Shown: positions 34,834 through 40,384 of the stretch, piece after piece | Position numbering within the stretch: the first letter of the stretch is position 1 | Layout of the letters: each line of letters begins with the position of its first letter | Assembly (NCBI GenBank): GCA_002353225.1 | Contig: DEJF01000016.1 | Coordinates: 1 to 40,384, forward strand | Direction: 5' to 3' | Length of the DNA stretch: 40,384 bases | Source of the DNA: Prevotella sp. UBA2755 | GTDB lineage: Bacteria; Bacteroidota; Bacteroidia; Bacteroidales; Bacteroidaceae | Program-made: the position numbers and the translations under genes | Notes under the pieces: generated by a model | The model's database searches: none | What the model saw: only the letters and a program-made list of their open reading frames with translations | Told to the model about the DNA's origin: nothing

Positions 34834-37128
34834 TCAGAACAAACTACCTATCTGGTAGACGGCGGCACTGACGATCCACGCCAACACAGTGGTATAGAGT
34901 GCTGCAAAGATTGCCCATTTCCATGAGCCGCTCTCATGTTTGATGGCTACAATAGTAGCGATACATGGGAAGTATATCAATACAAAGAGCAGGAAACTAT
35001 AGGCAACCAACGGTGTGAAGTTGTAGACACCATCCCCATAGAGCACCCCAATGGTAGATGCTACGATTTCCTTTGCTCCCACGCCGGCAAGCAGACTGAT
35101 ATCCAGTCGCCAGTCGAAGCCCTGGGCATAGAACAAAGGTTCTATCAACTTACCCAGCATACCGATGAAACTCTCCTCCAACGAGGGAGCGACACCCATC
35201 GTTCCGAAATAGCCTAATGCCCATACGATGATACTTGCCACAAGGATGATACCACCCATCTTCTTCAGATATTGCTTACCCTTCTCCCAGGTATGACGGA
35301 AGATCGCCTTCGCCGTCGGGAAACGGTATGGTGGCAACTCCATCACAAACGGAGTGTCCTCCCCCTTGATGACCCAAGTGCTTAACACACGTGCCATCAC
35401 CACAGACAGGATGATACCCACCACATACAGGGATATCATCACCAGTCCCTGATACTTGACGGCGAAGAAGGCACCTGTGATCATAATATAGATAGGTAAG
35501 CGCGCGGAGCACGACATCATAGGCAACACCAGCATGGTAATCAGTCGTGAGCGACGGCTCTCTATCGTACGGGTAGCCATCACGGCAGGCACATTACAAC
35601 CGAAGCCCATGATCAGGGGGATGAACGATTTACCATGCAGTCCCATACCATGCATCAACTTATCCATGATAAAGGCGGCACGTGCCATATAGCCGGAGTC
35701 CTCCATGAAGGAGATAAAGGTATAGAGTATCAATATCTGTGGCAGGAACACGATGACGGCACCCACACCACCGATACATCCATCCACCAGCATCGCTTTC
35801 AGCGGACCGTCAGCCAGATGATTACCCACGAAGTCACCCAGCCACTCGACACCCATCTCTATCCAGTCCATCGGATATTGTCCTAAGGCAAAGGTCACCT
35901 CGAACATCAAGAAGAGCAACAGAAGGAAGATGGGGAATCCCAGCCATTTACTTGTTATCAGCGCATCCAGTTTATGGGTCACCTTATAGGTGTCATCCTT
36001 ATGTCCCATCTCATAGCCAGCCTCCTGCAAGGCACCACGTATAAAGCCGTATTTGGCATCCATGATAGCCGTCTCCGTATCGTCACCCGTCTCCTCTTTC
36101 ACACGATGTGCCGCCAGGTCACGCGCCCAGATAATCTGTTGTGCCTCAGGTAATACCCGAATCACCTCCTCCACTTTCTTGTCGTTCTCCAGCAGTTTGA
36201 TGGCGAGCCAACGGGTAGAATAGCGCAGACGGAGCAAGTCATTACCCTTCAGGAATTGCTGGATATGACTGATACCGTCCTCTATCTCATGCCCATGACT
36301 GATATGGATATGACGATAGTACTGGTCGTGACCCTCCCTGTTCTCGAAGATATGGATCACTTCGTGCATCAACTCGTCGAGGCCCCAACCGGTCTTGAAA
36401 GAGGTGGGCACCATCGGCATACCCAACAGGGTACTCAAGGTATCGATATTCAGGTGGTCACCACGTTGCTCCAACTCGTCATACATATTCAATGCCACCA
36501 CCACACGCAGGTGCATGTCCATCAACTGGGTGGTGAGATACAGGTTACGCTCAAGATTCGAGGAGTCGATGACATTGATGATCACATCAGGAGTGTCCTC
36601 CACCAGTTGCTTGCGCACATACAGTTCTTCCGGGGAATAGGCAGACAACGAGTATGTTCCGGGCAGGTCGACCAGTTTGATGCGATAGCCCTCAAAGTCG
36701 GCATACCCCTCTTTGGCATCTACCGTAACACCCGAATAGTTGCCTACTCGCTCATGGGCACCTGACGCGAAATTAAACAAAGAGGTCTTACCACAGTTCG
36801 GATTACCCACCAGAGCGACGTTGATCACCTCGCTCTCCTCGTTGGAATGGAGCGTGAAAGTCTCCACCATCGTTTTCGGTTGTCCGGAATGGTTGTCTTT
36901 GGCGGGGGGCGGCACCACCTCTATCATGTCCGCCTCCTGACGACGCAGACTGACCTCATAACCCATCACCTTATACTTCACAGGGTCTTGCAATGGAGCG
37001 TTCAACAGCACTTCCACTTCTTTACCTCTGATAAAGCCCATCTCGATGATGCGCTTACGGAATCCGCCGTGTCCTTGTACCTTGACAATGACACCATGCT
37101 CGCCAGTCTTTAAGTCTGATAATCTCAT
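34834..37128 (-). CDS. feoB: Ferrous iron transporter, FeoA-FeoB fusion
   Basis: The protein has 764 residues. Residues 1-72 are a FeoA (SH3-like) domain (MRLSDLKTGEHGVIVKV, then RKRIIEMGFIRGKEVEV), joined by a short linker to FeoB. The G domain has G1 GNPNCGKTSLFN (~108-118), G3 DLPGTYSLSAYS and G4 NMYD in place of NKxD. The membrane part has the FeoB gate motifs GFGCNVPAVMATRTI and GVGAKEIVASTIG. It imports Fe2+ across the inner membrane. The fusion is typical of Bacteroidota. The operon promoter is at 37149-37180; no Fur box was recognised. Confidence 0.96.
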   Translation of the reverse strand: MRLSDLKTGEHGVIVKVQGHGGFRKRIIEMGFIRGKEVEVLLNAPLQDPVKYKVMGYEVSLRRQEADMIEVVPPPAKDNHSGQPKTMVETFTLHSNEESEVINVALVGNPNCGKTSLFNFASGAHERVGNYSGVTVDAKEGYADFEGYRIKLVDLPGTYSLSAYSPEELYVRKQLVEDTPDVIINVIDSSNLERNLYLTTQLMDMHLRVVVALNMYDELEQRGDHLNIDTLSTLLGMPMVPTSFKTGWGLDELMHEVIHIFENREGHDQYYRHIHISHGHEIEDGISHIQQFLKGNDLLRLRYSTRWLAIKLLENDKKVEEVIRVLPEAQQIIWARDLAAHRVKEETGDDTETAIMDAKYGFIRGALQEAGYEMGHKDDTYKVTHKLDALITSKWLGFPIFLLLLFLMFEVTFALGQYPMDWIEMGVEWLGDFVGNHLADGPLKAMLVDGCIGGVGAVIVFLPQILILYTFISFMEDSGYMARAAFIMDKLMHGMGLHGKSFIPLIMGFGCNVPAVMATRTIESRRSRLITMLVLPMMSCSARLPIYIMITGAFFAVKYQGLVMISLYVVGIILSVVMARVLSTWVIKGEDTPFVMELPPYRFPTAKAIFRHTWEKGKQYLKKMGGIILVASIIVWALGYFGTMGVAPSLEESFIGMLGKLIEPLFYAQGFDWRLDISLLAGVGAKEIVASTIGVLYGDGVYNFTPLVAYSFLLFVLIYFPCIATIVAIKHESGSWKWAIFAALYTTVLAWIVSAAVYQIGSLF

Positions 37129-37148
37129 CGTCTGTCAGATATTTCGTG

Positions 37149-37180
37149 CAAAGGTACGAAATATTCTTCTATTTTTCAAC
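37149..37180 (-). promoter_or_regulatory. Promoter of feoAB
   Basis: The minus strand carries GTTG (37177-37180), 20 nt, then TACCTTTG (37149-37156), one mismatch from consensus. The leader to the ATG at 37128 is ~15 nt. Confidence 0.7.
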
Positions 37181-37220
37181 AGTTCCTACCTAAATACCTA
37201 AAAATGAGGATGGCGACCAC

Positions 37221-37448
37221 TCAGTATATCGTGAACAATATCTTGTCCATCTGTGTCTCATTGATTGACACCACATGGTCAGTGACATAGCGATACAGTC
37301 CTGCTTTATTAGTGACTACCAGATGGTAGAGTTGTCCTACTTTGGCATCCGTACAGAACACGGTAGCGGCATTGCCCCCACTCATTGGCAGATACTCGTG
37401 GAAACTGCCCGAGGCTACTGTCTCGAACATATCGCTATCGTCAGCCAC
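37221..37448 (-). pseudogene. GH3-like adenylate enzyme fragment
   Basis: This 75-codon stretch reads YLPMSGGNAATVFC, then VGQLYHLVVTNKAGLYRYVT, a signature of GH3/JAR1-type acyl-adenylate enzymes. Both ends are missing, and it ends with SINETQMDKILFTIY. It starts at a GTG inside the end of the glycosyltransferase fragment, in another frame. The likely explanation is internal deletion and frameshift in a larger gene. I know no single family architecture that would confirm a GT2-GH3 fusion. Confidence 0.55.
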
Positions 37449-37789
37449 GGCACGACCATCTCGCGCCTTGCCACCTCCAGACAGTCGGGTGTATAACTAT
37501 CGTCGCCGTCAAGAAATCCCAGGTAGGGCGCCGTCACAAACTGTATGCCGTGGTTACGCGGTGTTGCCGGTGTATGCATACCGTCGTTCAGTTCCTTGAT
37601 AAGGACGTTATGGTCGTTCTTGAACATCTCCGTCAGCAACGGCAGGTATTTCGGTTCACAATTATGCACCACGATGATCCACTCCACGTTCTCGAACCCT
37701 ATTGTCTGACAACGCATCGACTCGGCGCATTTCTCAAACATACCCATATCCACATTATGGAAGGGCGTAACAACTGATACTTTATACAT
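37415..37789 (-). pseudogene. Truncated family 2 glycosyltransferase
   Basis: Only ~124 codons remain of a GT-A enzyme that is usually 250 residues or more. The N terminus KVSVVTPFHNVDMGMFEKC and the metal-binding DGDDSYTPDCLEVARREM are intact, after which the frame leaves the family and stops. One frame over, the reading continues into the GH3-like remnant, so a frameshift near 37440 joined to a large deletion is likely. It lies 27 nt after the epimerase-like gene and was presumably part of that operon. Confidence 0.7.
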
Positions 37790-37816
37790 AGTTACCTTAT
37801 TCTAAATTCTAACGAT

Positions 37817-38881
37817 TCATTTCATTCCAAGTAATATCTGTACGATACGCTCCGCCGACCTGCCGTCCCAACGGTCGGGCAAATTACCTGTCTTCCACGC
37901 GCCTGCCACCAGACGACGCATGGCATCACGCAGTTTCCCGGCATCCTCACCTACCAACTCGTTCGTCCCCTGTTTCACGGTCTCAATATGCTCCGTGTAA
38001 CTATTCAGGGTGATACAAGGCACATGGTGGAAGGTAGCCTCCTCGGCGACATTACCAGAGTCGGTGATGATACCCTTGGCATGGGATGTCAGGTAACCGA
38101 ACTCCAGGTATGGGAGGGAGTGGAGAGTTGAAAGTTGAGAGTTGAGAGTCGAGAGTTGAGCGGTGACGGAAGGGCGCAGAGGGGCGATGACAGGGATGTC
38201 GCCTGCCTCCTCCATGATGGCATCGAGCATTCTTTGCAGGTTCTCCTTGTCGGCAAGCAATGCCTTGCGGTTGATGGTGAAGACAAGATACTCACCGTCC
38301 GCGATACCCTCCAGGCACGCTGGACGCTGCCAGCGGTCATGGTTGTAGCGCAACGAGTCCATCAGGATATTGCCCACCATATATATCTTGTGCATCTCAG
38401 CACCCTCACGTGTCGCAATACTGTTTGAACTGGTGCCTGCCGTAAACAGTAAATCACTTAAACCGTCAATCACTAACCGGTTGATTTCCTTTGGCATACG
38501 GATATCGAAAGAACGAGTACCAGCCACCAAGTGTGCTAAGCGCAACCCCCTCTTCTTCGTCACGATAGCGGCAGCCATCGTCGAGGCGAGGTCGTCCACC
38601 ACGATGACGGTGTCTGTCTCGTGCTGCTCTAAATACTGCTCGAACTCCGACATCACCCTACCCGTCAGTTCATTCAAGTTCTCACAGTCCACCCCTAAGA
38701 ACACATCGGGTCGTGGCATCTGCAAGTCGGCAAACAACGAGTCCTCCAACGTCGGGTCGTCACTCTTGCCGGCATACACTAATTGATACGAAATACCTTC
38801 CGTCTTCTCGATGGAACGGATGATGGGAGCCACTTTCACGAAGTTAGGACGAGCCCCTGTGAATATACAAATCTTCTGCAT
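37817..38881 (-). CDS. UDP-GlcNAc 2-epimerase-like protein with altered active site
   Basis: The protein has 354 residues with the GT-B epimerase fold of WecB/MnaA: CIFTGARPNFVKVAPIIRSI at the N terminus, VVVDDLASTMAAAIV where WecB has its GD-containing loop, HLVAGTRSFDIRMPKEINRL and GIITDSGNVAEEATFHHVP. In active enzymes the segment reads HVEAGLR and PEE-NR; here the key glutamate of HxEAG is valine, and TDH... is IDGLSD, while the RPET motif is HIET. The enzyme may use a different sugar or be inactive. A heptamer-repeat insertion (38117-38158) adds 14 residues. It lies 2 nt from the acyltransferase gene. Confidence 0.78.
   Translation of the reverse strand: MQKICIFTGARPNFVKVAPIIRSIEKTEGISYQLVYAGKSDDPTLEDSLFADLQMPRPDVFLGVDCENLNELTGRVMSEFEQYLEQHETDTVIVVDDLASTMAAAIVTKKRGLRLAHLVAGTRSFDIRMPKEINRLVIDGLSDLLFTAGTSSNSIATREGAEMHKIYMVGNILMDSLRYNHDRWQRPACLEGIADGEYLVFTINRKALLADKENLQRMLDAIMEEAGDIPVIAPLRPSVTAQLSTLNSQLSTLHSLPYLEFGYLTSHAKGIITDSGNVAEEATFHHVPCITLNSYTEHIETVKQGTNELVGEDAGKLRDAMRRLVAGAWKTGNLPDRWDGRSAERIVQILLGMK
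38117..38158. repeat. Six degenerate 7-bp repeats inside the epimerase-like gene
   Basis: On the plus strand the heptamer AGAGTTG or a one- or two-base variant occurs six times without a gap. On the coding strand the 42 bp encode about 14 residues (QLSTLNSQLSTLHS) without breaking the frame. They lie in a loop before the motif YLEFGYLTSHAKG. Confidence 0.85.
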
Positions 38882-38883
38882 AT

Positions 38884-39963
38884 CTATAGTTTTATGAATA
38901 TACGTTTACGATACAGCACATAGCCTATGACGAAATTGATAGCCACAAACGTCAGGGCGTATGCCAATGAGCACCATTTCAACGAGGAAATGACCGTGTG
39001 CAGGACATCGTAGATAAACGATGAGACACCCCAACGCCCAAACACAATGGCAAGCAGTTCACTGCCTACATAAAGTATCAGGGCATTCATGCCGAATATC
39101 TGGAAGCCCTTGTAATAAAGCGGATTACACGAGCGATAGTCGACCACCAGTATTGCCAGTGCCTGCAGGGACGCGGCAAGTCCGCAGGTGACAAGCGCAT
39201 ACGACGGACTCCATACGCATTTGTTCAGCGGAAGACCGTAACTCAGCAGATAACCAATCATCACACACACGATTCCAACGGCAAACAACCCGATCATCTT
39301 CCGCTCTATGGAGCCCGCTGTCTTGATCAGTTTTCCGCAATAGAACCCGATCAGCACATGCGCCACACCTGAGATGGTACCTAACAGTCCCTCCGGGTCA
39401 ATGGGGGTATGATGATAGAGGTGGTCATAGCCGAACAACAGCAGGTCGGTGCGCCCTAAGATGTTCACACGGGCATCCTCCGCATAACCGTCCCCCGCGA
39501 TCAACAGGATGCCGTAACCGCAGAGCAACAGGACGATGGCTGGTATCGTATAGCGATGATTCACAAAGAGGGCGAACATCGACACGAAGAAATAGCAGAG
39601 GGCTATCCGCTGCAAGACCGCAAAATAACGCAGATGGGCAAAGTCAAAAAGATCACCCCAGACGGCATTGCCGAACCAGTTGATCAGCAGACCTATCACA
39701 AAAAGCAGCACACTACGTCTTACCACCTTATATATAATAGGGGCTGTGGGTACGAACTGCGTCTTCGACAACGACAGGTAACAGGAGATACCCATGATAA
39801 ACAGGAAGAACGGGAACACCAGGTCACAAGGTGTCAACCCGTTCCATGCCGAGTGTTGCAGCATCTCAAACGAGTCACCACTCCCATTGTTCACTAAAAT
39901 CATTCCCGCCACCGTCATACCACGCAGCACGTCCAGGGATACCAGCCTCTTGTTACTATTCAT
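38884..39963 (-). CDS. DUF5009/HGSNAT-like membrane acyltransferase family protein
   Basis: The protein has 359 residues and about 10 membrane segments. The N terminus RLVSLDVLRGMTVAGMILVN and the following WNGLTPCDLVFPFFLFIMG are the hallmarks of the heparan-alpha-glucosaminide N-acetyltransferase-like (DUF5009, NagX) group. Members are thought to move acyl groups to amino sugars across the membrane. The expected role here is modification of a surface or peptidoglycan-derived sugar. It is first in an operon with the epimerase-like gene and the glycosyltransferase remnant. The promoter lies so close that the transcript may be leaderless. Confidence 0.82.
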   Translation of the reverse strand: MNSNKRLVSLDVLRGMTVAGMILVNNGSGDSFEMLQHSAWNGLTPCDLVFPFFLFIMGISCYLSLSKTQFVPTAPIIYKVVRRSVLLFVIGLLINWFGNAVWGDLFDFAHLRYFAVLQRIALCYFFVSMFALFVNHRYTIPAIVLLLCGYGILLIAGDGYAEDARVNILGRTDLLLFGYDHLYHHTPIDPEGLLGTISGVAHVLIGFYCGKLIKTAGSIERKMIGLFAVGIVCVMIGYLLSYGLPLNKCVWSPSYALVTCGLAASLQALAILVVDYRSCNPLYYKGFQIFGMNALILYVGSELLAIVFGRWGVSSFIYDVLHTVISSLKWCSLAYALTFVAINFVIGYVLYRKRIFIKL

Positions 39964-39967
39964 ACTG

Positions 39968-39998
39968 CAAAATTAATAATAACTAAGAAGAAAACAAA
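39968..39998 (-). promoter_or_regulatory. Promoter of the acyltransferase-epimerase operon
   Basis: The minus strand carries TTTG (39995-39998), 19 nt, then TAATTTTG (39968-39975), an exact consensus fit. Only 4 nt separate the -7 element from the ATG at 39963. Confidence 0.75.
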
Positions 39999-40082
39999 AT
40001 TTTACGTTGGTTTTCTCGAACGAACCCATACATCCGGACAGACGAGAACTGACTGGCGTAAAGTGCTATCAAATAATAGTAA

Positions 40083-40214
40083 GCCTCCATTACAAGTGAG
40101 GGATGCCTCCATTTCAAGTGAGGGATGCCTCCGATCAAGGATAGGAGAATTTACCATTCATGAACGAAGCCTTTACTCTTCATGATCGGAGCCTTTACTC
40201 TCCATGATCGGAGG
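40083..40214. repeat. 22-bp tandem array with changing unit sequence
   Basis: Six units of exactly 22 bp can be laid end to end. The first two (40083-40126) differ at one base and share GCCTCCATT...AAGTGAGGGAT. The third keeps GCCTCC. Units five and six (40171-40214) share CTTTACTCT...CATGATCGGAG, and unit four (40149) resembles them. Units three and four still match at about 10 of 22 positions. GCCTCCGATCA (40127) and TGATCGGAGGC (40205) are reverse complements. The 421-nt stretch from 39964 to the window end holds this array, a long inverted repeat and a GC-alternating tract, with no supported gene. Confidence 0.8.
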
Positions 40215-40241
40215 CACTGGTATCAGCAAAATCGCCAATCG

Positions 40242-40318
40242 TTGTCACCGTTGCCACCTCGTTGTTACCGACAATCCACTGATTATCAAATAGTTTTGCA
40301 AGGTGGCAACGGTGACAA
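40242..40318. repeat. 18-bp perfect inverted repeat
   Basis: TTGTCACCGTTGCCACCT (40242-40259) is the exact reverse complement of 40301-40318, separated by 41 nt. The loop includes CTGATTATCA, a short motif that also occurs as CTGATTATCA near 26001. It could form a long hairpin in RNA or a cruciform, or serve as a binding or recombination site. Confidence 0.85.
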
Positions 40319-40335
40319 GGATTTAAAAACTTATA

Positions 40336-40354
40336 GTGCGCGCACGCGCGCGCA
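40336..40354. other. Alternating purine-pyrimidine tract
   Basis: Nineteen bases from 40336 alternate purine and pyrimidine (GTGCGCGCACGCGCGCGCA), the pattern that most favours Z-DNA. It follows the inverted repeat by 17 nt. Confidence 0.85.
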
Positions 40355-40384
40355 AGAAAGTCAGAGTTTCTCGGTAACAAACCC

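Noticed and set aside
40195..40380. 61-codon minus-strand frame at the window end
   Set aside because: It is made of the inverted repeat, the alternating tract and part of the array; no family features.

Overview
The window looks like chromosome of a Bacteroidales bacterium, most likely Prevotella in the broad sense. Three things point there. Promoters repeatedly fit the Bacteroidota consensus TTTG-N19/20-TAnnTTTG. The gene set is Bacteroidota-typical: DUF3244, DUF3256, DUF4296, DUF4491, DUF5687, a T9SS sorting domain, DUF6443 RHS proteins, a FeoA-FeoB fusion and a TraR/DksA-like protein without cysteines. Housekeeping gene order also fits (ileS, dksA-like, lspA, DUF4296, nupG-like). All names rest on reading the translations; no database was searched. 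No rRNA, tRNA, IS transposase or CRISPR array was seen.

Region 1 (1-11150) is accessory. A minus-strand operon runs from a strong promoter at 9188-9219 through a small secreted DUF3244 protein, a T9SS-sorted protein, a 958-residue SpvB/RHS-like protein, a 1106-residue RHS protein and a lipoprotein. The last ~225 residues of the RHS protein and the lipoprotein gene are strikingly AT-rich and overlap by 4 nt. This looks like an exchangeable toxin tip with its candidate immunity partner. Upstream lies a membrane regulator (lipobox, TPRs, one membrane helix, coiled coil, HTH-like tail). Downstream, at the window edge, is a decapitated paralogue of that regulator bounded by copies of a 19-bp repeat. 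One copy interrupts, after about nine codons, what looks like the promoter and first codons of a related regulator on the opposite strand.

Region 2 (11150-15800) holds leuB with a TPR gene, and a divergent Pif1/RecD-like helicase followed by ispE. After ispE lies a probable ~70-nt small RNA with its own promoter and intrinsic terminator.

Region 3 (15860-25940) is one long minus-strand operon driven by a consensus promoter before ileS: ileS, dksA-like, lspA, DUF4296, a small overlapping ORF, a nucleoside transporter, rsmE, an ABC ATPase, a phenylacetate-CoA ligase family enzyme and DUF3256. It joins translation, lipoprotein maturation and transport.

Region 4 (26245-37180) has a minus operon (exonuclease, rlmI-like, tilS), a divergent plus operon (ftsK, lolA-like, DUF5687, DUF4491, rlmH) and a convergent feoAB fusion. 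Region 5 (37220-39998) is a surface-sugar-like operon: an acyltransferase-family membrane protein, an epimerase-like protein with altered active-site motifs, and a decayed glycosyltransferase/GH3-like remnant.

Three intergenic regions (10977-11064, 26062-26237, 40083-40214) carry tandem arrays with the same 22-bp period but unrelated sequences, each upstream of an operon promoter. With the RHS locus and the small RNA, these are the most interesting unexplained structures here.
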